DNA of 64,000 nt from Centroberyx gerrardi (taxonomy: Eukaryota > Chordata > Actinopteri > Beryciformes > Berycidae), in the NCBI RefSeq assembly GCF_048128805.1, contig NC_136016.1:9669501-9733500 (forward strand). The letters run 5' to 3'. Below the pieces are notes generated by a model, which was not told the DNA's origin, ran no database searches, and saw only the letters and a program-made list of their open reading frames with translations. Within the stretch, counting starts at the first letter, position 1. Each line of letters opens with the position of its first letter. Shown one piece after another: positions 11,391-22,481 of this stretch. The translations under genes and the position numbers were made by a program.

Positions 11391-13780
11391 CTTGTGGCGG
11401 GGTGGAGGTAGGAGCAAATAGAATATAGCTAATCTGACAATGGCACCTAGGGAATTTCACCCCAGGAATTATATTGAGGAACCTGGGCTAATACCTCGGT
11501 CATACATAGGCTACACAAGTTCATTACTGAAGGAAGACAGAGGCATGTTTCCAAAAGAAATGCTAATTTATTGAATAGTTAATGACTGGAAGGGTCTGTG
11601 GAGAGGATTGGTTAGACAAGGAAAATAAATCAAACCTATGTGAAAGGAAGTAACAAAAGACAAACACTTCCAGTATTTAAGGGTAAAACTAAAACAAAGG
11701 GGAGAGTGGGGCTGAGGCCACCAATGAAGAGGCAGACTAACTGAGGGTGTGTCCAGGGGTGCAACCACTTACCTACCACTTGTGTATTCACTGCGTGAAT
11801 ACACGTGTCCCAGTGCTCTTTTACCACTACAAGCTGTGAAGGGAACCGCATCAGGGTGTCTAGCCTCCCCAACAAGCCAGCACTCAGCTCCACTATAGGG
11901 AGATAACAGAAATATTAATCATTGAGCAAAACATAAGCTTAGTCAACTGCATCAGTGTTCTCCTGCACTGAACTAGTGACTGAACTAGTGACTGTCTGCG
12001 AAGAAACTGTGGCTGAGACATGTTCTGTGACCTCTCTGATCCCTGTGGGTAGACTCACCAAATGGGCATGGCTCAAGGTACCAATCACAGTGCGCGGGTA
12101 GAGCACAACATCATTGACCCCTACATTGACTATAGGGATGTAGACTGTACCATTAGTTGGACCAGAGCTGGGGATGCCAGTAGACCAGCAGGTAATCCGG
12201 CACCCAGAGGTTCAAACAGTGCATCACCCGATTGGTGCTGGAAGCAGGTAGCTGCCACAAGCTTCATGGTACCATCAGGAAATCTGAAAACCCTTCTACC
12301 CTTGACCCTTACTCTGCCCGAGCGGTCTGGGGGCGCATTGACCTGGGCCTAGTGACACTATTGTAAGGCTTGTTGGAATTGGCTGAGGGTTGTGACACAG
12401 GGCAAATCAAAGAGAGCACGGCCATGCCATACAAATAACTCTGTAACACGTTCTGATAATGTTCATACCTAGAACACCTGGGGCAGAAGGTGAATGACCA
12501 ACACACCCCGCTTTGTAATTACCTCATCACAAAGCTCGGCATCAAGGTAACCAACATAGGGTATGTCCAGCCCATTAGCGGCCTTAAGCTGCAACCAGTG
12601 ACATGACTGGAGCTTCTCCACCGCCCCAAGGTTCAAAGTTCTGGACAAAGAAACTCAGTTATGGTGGACACCATTGACCCTGTATTAACCAAAAATGGAA
12701 CCTCAATTCCTCCCATCAATAGGGTTATATGTGGACAAGATGACATCAACTTTGATGTCTAGTCTGGGTTCTCTGAAACTGGCTCCGAGCCAACTAGACC
12801 CCCACCTGAACTTTGGCTCATCAGTTCAGGGGGTGAAACTTTTCCGATTGCTGGTTCAGGGAAATGGGCCTATCACTACGAGTTGTAGGAGCAGCGTGGG
12901 AAGCTGGCTGAGCTTGTACAGGAACTCTTTCACCATCACATTCCCTCACAAACTGACCAGGTTTACGCACCTTCTACAAATGACAGACTGCTTCCTATTA
13001 CTGAAAGGGGGCCTGGGGGCATTCTGAAGAGCAACAAGACCTCAGCCAAGCAGACACCGACAGGCAGTAAACAGGCAAACAAGAAACTATTGCAAACAAA
13101 TAAAACTTAGTCACTGGTAGGGCTGGCTATCGTTTAAAAAAATGACGATACCAGTACCCTTAAAGTGATACCGATACCAATAGAGTACTTCATTCGATAC
13201 CTTTTTTTTTAACGTTTTGGTGGCATCTCGGCACGCTGAACTGCCAACTCTGTCACATACACCGCGCTCGACTTCACCACCACAGACTGTATGGGTTGTA
13301 GCTGCTGTGGTAGTGGGCCAATCACACGTCGCATTAAATCGAAGAACGCTTGCGGTGATTGGCTGCGAACAAAACCATACAAATAGTCATTTTTTTCTAG
13401 ATCTGTGTACAAAAAGTATCGACTGCAGGTATCGTTTGACTGGAAAAGTTTCGATACTACTTGGTACTCGGTTATTTCGGTCGATACCTTAAAGGTATCG
13501 AGTACCGATACCCAGCCCTAGTCACTGGGTACAATTAAAAACTTTAACCTCATGACTGCACTACCTACCTCAGAGCCACACAGGAGCCAATATGGCACAC
13601 AACAGGGCGAAACAGAGAAAAGACAGCCATGATGCCACAGCTGCTTTAAATACCCTCATAAGCCAATTGGAGGGCTGGACCAGGGAGGAGTCAATGTAGT
13701 GTGAAGGGGTGTGTTCAAGAGCTGAGAGGGAGTATTGTTAATGCAATCACACAAAAAGTGTTCCCACCACACACTGTATT
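11391..13780 (-). mobile_element. Degenerate Ty3/gypsy retrotransposon remnant
   Basis: Read on the minus strand, from high to low coordinates, one finds a damaged gag-type CCHC knuckle (about 12980-12930), a protease-like segment containing NTGSMVS (the usual catalytic Asp of DTGS is Asn) near 12700, and a segment like the post-protease region of fish gypsy polyproteins (about 12300-11940; GLPAGLLASPALV followed, after a 1-bp frame change, by VVLYPRTVIGTL). Stops and frame changes are frequent and no reverse transcriptase was seen. The flanks (11391-11900 and 13529-13780) are probably LTR or leader sequence, but no matching LTR pair could be shown. A hAT-type MITE at 13118-13520 is inserted in it. 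Confidence 0.6.
13118..13520. mobile_element. hAT-type MITE with 8-bp target-site duplication
   Basis: A 403-bp element with terminal inverted repeats: it starts tagggctggctatcg and ends cgatacccagcccta. It is flanked by the perfect 8-bp duplication gtcactgg (13110-13117 and 13521-13528). 8-bp duplications and TAGGG-type ends fit the hAT superfamily. There is no transposase reading frame, so it is non-autonomous. It sits inside the older gypsy remnant. Confidence 0.85.
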
Positions 13781-14341
13781 CCACTCTAGTTTACTACTGA
13801 CGTCCCTCAGTGCAAATTAATGGAGGTTGAACTCTTCTGCAAAGATGAATGTGAGAAAATTCCTAAATCCAGATGTGTTAAATTGGAAGAGGCTAATCCA
13901 AACAGTATTAAGTGAAGGGTGTGCACATTTTTGCAACCTAATCTAAATCATATAATCAGATGAGAAGAAAAGAGGATATTTTACCCTAACAGTTACTGTG
14001 GTACAGGATGAGTGCTGATTATGTGAGTGAATGGGCTCTAATGGGGGTGTAGAAGTGGCAGGAATGTGGAGACGGACAACTTCTCTCGTTGACTACACCA
14101 ACTCGTGTGTCATTTATTTGAAACAGAGCAAGACAATTTACATCGCGCTGCCCAAAAACACAACAACTCTATGTCGAGCTGACGTCACTCAGAAAACCAG
14201 ACTTTCTTAAAGGGACCGTGTCTCCTTAACCCTGAGAAGCACACAATATAACTGTGTGTGTTAAACATACCCAAACCACAGATTATGGTGAATAATGTCC
14301 ATAGAGTCCGCCACAGGGGCATCATTTTACTTGGCCAAACC
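13781..14341. other. Intergenic stretch before gene 2
   Basis: No exon or classified repeat can be supported here. The region ends where similarity to the gene 1 promoter begins (about 14342). Confidence 0.4.
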
Positions 14342-14774
14342 TTATGCAACCTCACCAGTGTCATATCTTTAACAGTGTAATTGTTGTGAGGAGGCACTCA
14401 GTTCATATTATCCCTCCTTTCGGACGGACAGATCCTTTCCTCCTGTCCTGCCTCAGTCTGCTTGAGCTGTAACTCATCTGTCACTCGGCCTTTAAACCAA
14501 TCATATTCATTCTCACCAGCCTCAATGATCAAGCCTAAACCTAATATATCTTATATATACAGCATCTCCTGCCTCCCCCCTCTTGTTCTTCCCCTATTAC
14601 CCAATATCAATGTCCATGCTGTTCGCTGTGGGAGGGATTTCTCATCTCAGGCAATGAGATCAAAAGAAAGGCTCTGTCGTTCATTTTGCTCAGCCCTCCT
14701 CTATGTGAACGCAGTCAGACAGCACAGAGGAGACAGACACACACACAAACACACACACACATTCAGGTGCAGTG
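14342..14774 (+). promoter_or_regulatory. Promoter and 5' UTR region of channel gene 2
   Basis: A duplicate of the gene 1 upstream region, with few differences over roughly 370 bp. It includes the TATA-rich run (14543-14560) and the downstream ctgtgggagggatttctc block. The sequences diverge about 60 bp before the ATG, where gene 2 has an AC-rich stretch (14729-14760). Confidence 0.45.
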
Positions 14775-17700
14775 ATGATGCGTGCTGGTTTCCTCCTCCT
14801 GCTCTTCCTCACAGGTAAGACAAAAGTTCATTATGATTCAGTGTGAGGTGCTGATTAAATATTCCCCTCTGTTTTGGATGCATGCCACAGTACGCCTCCT
14901 TCCTAAACTTTCATGCCATATTAGATATGAAAGATGACTGTCAGTCCTTTCAGTCAAATATCAGTCCATTTGCTTTATCATTAAGTCCATTTGTCTGACT
15001 TGAGAAAAGGATTAGTGATGTTGTTAATTGCTGCCATACTGTTGCTTTGCCATTTTTGAGACAGACATAAAGTAACTGATGGTACAAAGCAAACCAAACT
15101 TGATGGGTTTTTTTTCATGCTTGACTTTGATAGATGACAGAACAGGGTTAATTGTGGTGACAAAGGAAATGAGAGTAATCGCTATATATGAGAGGTCAAA
15201 TGTTTGTATTTAGCTGATAAATTACTGACTGCCACCAGACATCTGCCGATACATTAGACATAGACTGATTACATGCAAAAGTTGATATTTTTATTACAAA
15301 TATATTACATGAAAAGTGGAGCAGCTGACAACATCATCAGGGTCAGAAATTAAAGGTTGCTAAATGTTTGCTGTAGCTGCTAAATCTTTTTTTTTTGTAC
15401 CAGCCACTTCTACCAACCACAGATTTTATTGCGCCTTTATGGAGACACTGTGTCTTTTTTTTTTTACACTAGATAAGGTATCTTCTCAGAAAGTGTGCAG
15501 TTACCAGGACGTTCTAGACTACCTGAACCTGACCAGAGGTAATGAGGCATTCACGTCGACGCGACCCGTTCTGGACCACACACACCTCACCACAGTACAA
15601 CTGGATATCTCCCTCTATTCTATTCTAGCTGTGGTAAGCCGTAAACTCATGCAGTGTGTATGTGTGCATGGATGTATATGTGTGCTTTTAATTTAAACTG
15701 TGTGTAGTTTGCGTGCTGATCTGTGCTCGAGTGTAAAGTGTGTGTTTGTTCATAGACTGAGAAAATCCAGACCTTCGTTCCTTTCATCTGGATTGAGATG
15801 GTGAGTATGTAATCTATACTCTTTCCCATGCTTCCCACTCTTACTGTCTTCTTAGTGTTGGAATTGTTGGCTATTTACATATAACACAACTGTTTATATT
15901 CTATTTTTTGTTTTTATTTGCTTTTGTTGTATTTTCTCCCCTGCTGTATCCTATGACTTTTGCTCCTGCAACAAACCAATTTCCCCATAGGTTTCAGTGA
16001 AGTATAATCTAATCTTATCTTGGTTTTGACTTGAGATATCCCTTTCGATCTCTCTCCTCTAGTGGAAAAGCTCTTTCTGCCAACATGACTTCACTATTAC
16101 GGCCTTTTCATCATATCCTGCTGTGTTTTTTCTCCCCGACACAGCACAATCTGTTTCAATCTCTTCTCTTGTTTCGTCTTTCTTGATCATTTTCTCCCGC
16201 CTTGCTGCTGCAGAATTGGAACAATGAGCTCATCTCCTGGGACCCTTCGCAGTTTTGTGGAATCAGTCAGATTGCTCTTCCCCAAAATATGCTGTGGAAG
16301 CCAGATCTCTTCATCTATGAGATGTGAGCACGCGCACACACATACAGCACACACTAATTCATGATGAGCTGATGACTATGCTATACATTGCCTATTTTGT
16401 AGGAAGCTGAACTTGAGAGTATTTGTAGTACAGTACATGACAGCTGCATTGAGTAAAGTATGAGTGACTCAACTGAAATGTAATATGGCTAATATTGGTA
16501 TACGCTCTCTTTGTTTAGCGAGCAAACTGACCTTATGTTTAGACTGACTTAAGTACACAGTGTGGTTATTATAGTCATTGAATTCACAGATTTATTTAGC
16601 AGAAGTTTGTTTCACCAGAAATGACTGCAGTGCATGGAAAAATGTGCTATTAATGGAACCTGATAATCCTATGTGTGTTAATATTTGTGTATGTGTGTGT
16701 GTGTATGTGTGTGTGTGTGCTCCCAGGACACAAAAGGATGAAACCATCCTAAACCCCTATCTGTATGTGACACACAAGGGAATTGTCTCCATTGAGGAAG
16801 ACCTGAAGGTGGTCAGCTCCTGTAAGATGGACGTCCACAAGTTCCCCTTCGACACACAGCGATGCAGCATCACCTTCAGCACTGTCATGTACACTGGTGA
16901 GTGACTGAACATTTGTATGTGTGATTTATCCACCTTAACTCGAACAACTTGGACCTTTCATTTGTAAGCACCAATAGTAAGCCTCCAATTTCTTCCTCCC
17001 TGCCTTCCTGGTTTCCTTTCATATCTCCCTCTCTCTGCTCCTCAGTCGATGAAGTGCGACTCATCCCTGTCTCCAACTCGTCTCGGGCCACACAGTCTTC
17101 TCTTGAGTTGATGCTGACCCAGGGAGAGTGGGAGTTCCTCAACCTATTAGTCACCAACGTCACTTTCAGCTTCAATCGAGGGGACTGGGATCAGATAATA
17201 TACACTGTACGCAACGCAAGAAGACATGGAGAAACAACGCTTTTGAATTCTAACAGCAAGCCCTTAAAGGAATGCTGTAAATTTTAGATGATTATTTTTC
17301 TTCACTACATACCTGTTGCATTAAGGCAACCCTTTAATAGACTCTTCTGTCACATTCATCATATTTACCTGAACATCATCCAGCCTGACCCTTGACCATC
17401 TCCTCCTAGATCACCATGAGGAGGAGGCCCCTCCTCCATGTTGTCAACTTCTTGTTGCCCATCCTGTTCTTCCTGAGTCTGGATCTGGCCTCATTCCTCA
17501 TCTCAGATCATCGAGGGGAGAAGCTGGGCTTCAAGGTCACCGTGCTGCTGGCCATCTCAGTCCTGCTGCTCATCTTAAACGACATCCTGCCCTCCATGTC
17601 CAACAAGACTCCACTCATAGGTACAACACACACTCACACATTTAGCTTAACTGATTTCATATCAGCCATAAGAGTACGTCTATTTTATTTGTTTTCCTCC

Positions 17701-19857
17701 TCCCAGCGACCTACTGCATTGTGATTTTTGCTCTGATGCTGCTGAGTCTCTTGGAGACGATCTTGGTGACGTATCTGATGGAGAAAGACTCTCCATCCCA
17801 GGAGAACCTCAGCCTGAGGGACGACTGTGAGGACGAACAGGACAAAGACAAATCTCACAACTGTGACAGAGGTGATGAGGCTTATTATAACATACAGAGA
17901 AAGAGGAAAGGTGACAAAGAGGTTACAACCAAGTTATGCAGAAGTTTACATCCTCTCTAACTGATTCTGTATTTCCAACTAATCTCTATCCATTCCTGGC
18001 CCTGGATCTCTCATTACCTGATAATGTAATGTGATGCTAATATTCAAAACTGTGTAATTGCTCTGATTATTACACCTGCCATCAATATGATCTTGACAAA
18101 AATTACTACCTAAATGCATCCTAATTATTTAGTTGGTTGCAAACAACAACACAAGGTAGGAAATATATATCGCCATCATCATACATCTCTCTCAAACCCT
18201 TTTCTACATGTCCATTGCTGACCCTTTGAGTTTTTACTGGGTCAGTTTAATATAACCAACACTTTTGTATTTCCTCTCTTACGGTTGCTGTATTTTTCAC
18301 ATGAAATGTTACCAATATGGTATGGTAGGCACTCACTTACACACATCATTATTATTATTATTTGAAGCTGCTGGAGAACATCCTCTAAGTTTACTATGTT
18401 CCCAAATTCCCTCACCACTTTCAATCTAAACTCTGGATTCATACCATCTTTTCTGACGTCTTACCACAAGAGGGCGTGATCAGGCCATCTAGCCTGCATT
18501 GTCAGAGAGACAGTGGTTCGGACTGGCCTACATTTCCCACTGCTTTGAAGTTCCTCATTGTGTTTTAGTTAATTGGTCTCCTCCAGCAGGAAGAGGGAGC
18601 TCAGTCCTCACGCTTACAAAACTGATATGCAGCACTGATCATTTTCATAGCAGCACCTCTAGTTTGTAACAAAGGTAATTTTGTCCATGTTATCTGGTTA
18701 CGTTCCATCTTATAATGGTTTTACGGAGAGAATGAATACTCAGTAACTGTGTTTTTAGGTTGTTGGCTGTAATGCTTTTCTCAATACTCTGACTCAGGGT
18801 GTGCTGACGGTTATAAAACATGAATGGTGGTGAATTATGTTTCATGTATAACAACTAATGTGTCAGTCCTATGTTTTCAGAGGGGAAAAGACAGACTTGC
18901 TGTGCCTGCATCTGTGATGTGTCTGGTGTCAACACACCATGTCAACTACTGCCTGTGGCTGAAGAGGTTAGTATTGTGTTGCTGTTGAATTATGTAACTT
19001 TTGTTATACTTGTTGCCAGAGGTGGGGACTCGAGTCTTGACTTGATGCATGAAGAGAAGACTTGAGACTTGCCTTGACTTGGGTTCTGGTGACTTGGGAC
19101 TTGAGTTTGACTTGTACTCTGATGACTTGAAAAGGTTTCTAAAGTCTTGACAAAAGATCTTGTGTGTTTGTGTAAATGACTTGAAAGTGATCAGATTTGT
19201 TCCACCAGACAACTGAATTTAATTAATTTTATTTTCTCTGAATTTGTATGGAGTGATTGAATTTATTAAAGTTGAATCTGATTATAGAAATCAAACTCAT
19301 TATGCTCTTAAGTTTTTATCCTATTAAAACCATACTGCTTTGAAAAGTCCTAGATATTTAGTTAAGATATTAAATTGATACTGGACTCTTGATTTGTTCT
19401 GACTTGACTTGCTGTTCTACATTTAGACTTGAGACTTGACATTAATGACTTGGACTTGACTTGGTAATATACATTTAGATTTGGGACTTGACTTGAGACT
19501 TGTGCCTCAAGACTTGAGCAAAGTTGACTTGGTCACACCTCTGCTTGTTGCAAAAAATAAGTGTCAAATACAGTATCATCAGTCTTAGCAGGAGAATAAT
19601 CAACTTCAACATTCATCTACCAAATCCAGGTTGGTAACAGCAGACAGTCAGGTGAGTCTGGTGTGTTACTGCTGATCCTGGAGGAGCTGAGGGAGCTGCA
19701 GAAAAGCCTGGCTCCGCTCCTCAGCAGCAAGCAGGAAGCAGGGAAGACCGGCTACTGGACCAGAGCGGCCAGAAGAATCAACACAGCTTTCTTCATTTGC
19801 TATGTCATCGCTGTCTCACTTTTTCTAATATTCATGTGTATAGAATGGAGCATTTAG
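14775..19857 (+). CDS. Channel gene 2: 5-HT3 receptor-like Cys-loop cation channel subunit, 10 exons, 458 aa
   Basis: Exons: 14775-14814, 15473-15633, 15756-15800, 16214-16323, 16727-16896, 17046-17206, 17410-17620, 17707-17871, 18881-18966, 19630-19857; 1377 nt, open throughout. Domain plan as in gene 1: signal peptide, ligand-binding domain with Cys-loop C151-C165, cation-type M2 (Glu266, Leu276, Asp287), M3, Cys-rich cytoplasmic cassette, MA-like helix, M4. It is gene 1's closest relative: exon 8 is identical over 165 nt and exon 7 differs at about 6 of 211, yet exon 4 differs at about 25 of 110. The loop B Trp position is Val (FSTVMYT). A hAT-type MITE lies in intron 9. Gene 3 starts 641 bp after its stop. 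The two pseudogenes downstream derive from this gene type. Confidence 0.9.
19017..19543. mobile_element. hAT-type MITE rich in ACTTG repeats, in intron 9 of gene 2
   Basis: A 527-bp element with ends cagaggtggggac and gtcacacctctg (short inverted repeat cagaggtg/cacctctg). It is flanked by the perfect 8-bp duplication cttgttgc (19009-19016 and 19544-19551), diagnostic of hAT-like insertion. The interior is full of GACTTG/ACTTGAG subrepeats. Right-hand remnants of the same insertion, with the same right flank, persist in both pseudogenes (to 34885 and to about 54081). Confidence 0.85.
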
Positions 19858-20498
19858 AGATGACAAGAATGTTATATCATTGTTGGAGTTTTGTAAGCTT
19901 TACCAGTCACCTGATATATGTTCACCTGTATGTGTGACAGTTCATTTGGGTGAAAAATGTCAACTAAAGTATTCACAGTTGTGTTGTTGTTCTTTCCCTG
20001 CTCTTAAGCAAGGCACTTAACAGTTGTTGTTTGGTGTATTGCATTTATTGTGATTGTTGCTTTGCTGTTTGCCCAGAACACATGGAGTGTATATTGAGGT
20101 GCCATTCTCACCTGTCTTTGTGTGTTATTCTGTTCAACTTACTGCTCTCTACTGTGGCACTATGCTGTTAAACATCATTATAGCCCAGTTTGCCCCTCAG
20201 TCTCTTTCCAACACAGCTCCTGCCTCCTCCTCTCCTATCAGGCCATTAAGAATTACTGTGATATCCGTTGTGGGAGTGACCGCTAACTTCAAATGCCTGT
20301 TACACTGACCAATAAAATAAAAAAAAAGGTTTGTCGTTCAATTTGCCCAGTGTATAAGTGGCATTATTGCTGCAACAGACTTACTAACACTGTCAGACAG
20401 CAGGGGAAGGACACAGAGATACACATTTGCTCTCTCCTCACGTAGATTACACTTCACATGCTGCTCTACACACATACACACTCACAGGTGCAGTTATA
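19858..20498 (+). promoter_or_regulatory. Compact spacer: 3' UTR of gene 2 and promoter of gene 3
   Basis: Only 641 bp separate the gene 2 stop from the gene 3 ATG. ccaataaaataaaaaaaa at 20309-20326 contains AATAAA (20311-20316), which could serve as a poly(A) signal for gene 2 and/or a TATA-like element for gene 3. The sequence right after it (ggtttgtcgttcaatttgc) matches the gene 1/2 block ggctctgtcgttcattttgc. Near-identical copies precede genes 4 and 5. Confidence 0.45.
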
Positions 20499-22443
20499 AT
20501 GTGTATTGGTCTTCTTTTGCTACTCTTCCTCTCAGGTAAGCTATAATAATGTTCAGTATATTGCATGGTGTGTGAGGTGTTATCTGGAACGTTCTTGCAG
20601 TTTGGATGAATGATAAACTTCTTTCCCAAACATTCTGGTGATGAGTAGGAGTGCTGATGCTGAGGCTTGTTAACTTAATTAAACAGCAGTGCCTTTTCTT
20701 TATCACTTTATTATATACTGTCTTACTAAAAACTCTAAGGGTAAGAAACTGGAAAGATGGAATGGTTTTCTATGTTTCTATGCTCTGTTTTTTTTCCCAT
20801 TTGCATGCCGCTGTTTGGGTCCTGCAGAAAGGGTTTATGGTGATGAAACTAATCAGTAGCCACAATAAGACTTCCAGTGTGAAACTGTCAGCAGTAAATG
20901 TCTTGTTGACAAACATGTATTTCAGAGGTTTCTGATTAATACTGAATACCAAAAATTTAAAAAGTGAGAATTGCAACGGATGAATATGAAATTATCATTA
21001 TTTCTTTTCAAAATGACCTTTTAACAGCTTATATTTACAATCAAGGGCCATTAGATTGCATTAGATTAGAAGCATCTTGGGAGAACAGAATCAAGCTTTT
21101 AAACCCATAGCTGGGTAGAAATGCGTGCTGCTGGCCTTGATTTGATCAACATGCAACATTTGGTGGTATAGCAGCTCTAATGGAGAGCCTTAATTAAACT
21201 CAAAGGACTGTAAAATGCTCACATTTAACCATCAATCAGTGGATTAATATAGAGCGAACATCTCACATGTCTGCCAACGCCCAAACTGTTAGAACTCATA
21301 ATGGCCTCTCAGTGACCACAACCAGCACTACTTGAAAGGATTTTGGTTTTCAGAAGTGAGTGACTTTCAACCATGGATTCATACCCAGAGCAGGTAACAA
21401 TTTGCAGGGTGTCTGTAGGATAGGTTAATGCTGCGTACTTAGAATACTAGTACATAAATAGATTTTTTTTATGACAAAAATGCATTAAGTAACTGAGAGA
21501 GCACATAACTCTGACATCAAGGCAAATACAGTGGCAAGCAAATTGTAGTTTAAAAGCGAAATTTAGAGATGGAAAATCAGCGTCACATTTCCCAGTTAAT
21601 TCTACTGATGTTTTAAGAATATTTTCTCCCATAGAGAAACTGTGTTGATCTTTTGGCTGTAGATGGGGTGTCCTCTCAGAGTGGCTGTAGTTACCAGGAT
21701 GTCTTGAACTACCTGAACCTGACCAAAAGTAATGAGCTGTACACATTGACACGGCCCGTTAGGAACCACACACAACCTACAGTGGTAAATCTGCATGTCA
21801 CGCTCTATGCCATTCTAGATGTGGTAAGTGGTTTAAGGCTTTCAAATCATGTCCATTTGTCAGTGTATCTGTGTGTCTGTGTGTGTAAGTGTGTGTTGTT
21901 GTGTATAGCGTTAGTATGTTTATCTGTGCTTGAATATAGTTTGCTGCACAACAATTTTTAAGTGTTGATTTTTCAGTGACAATTACTTTGAGTTGTATTG
22001 ATGGTTTGTTGATATTTGCTTACTCACAGATTGAGATAGACCAGAGATTCGTTCCTTACATCTGGGTTGAGATGGTGAGTTCTCTCAGGGTGATTCACTT
22101 TGTTTAAAACAAATGATAACATGATGCATCTCTGACCTCTCACCCTGTTAGGAAACTCAAGTGTCTTTCTGGTTTTTTAAATGGCATCATCTCATCCATT
22201 TCTTTTTCTCTCAGTCCCCCATGACTATTGTCCCTCTTTATCATTTTCTTTTTTCTTTCATTGCTTTCATTTGTTGGGAATTTTCCTCTGGTTGTCTTCT
22301 GCAGATGTGGAAGAATGAGTACATCTCCTGGCAGCCGGATGCGTTCTGTGGAATCAATCGAGTTACTCTTCCTATTGAAGCTCTGTGGACGCCAGACATC
22401 AGTATTGCTGAGATGTAAGTGTGAATGTATGTGTGCGCACATG

Positions 22444-22481
<38 letters not shown>

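Noticed and set aside
20054-20308. 84-codon frame before gene 3, repeated before genes 4 and 5
   Set aside because: Its conservation follows from the segmental duplication. It lies in the proposed promoter/3' UTR and shows no known domain.
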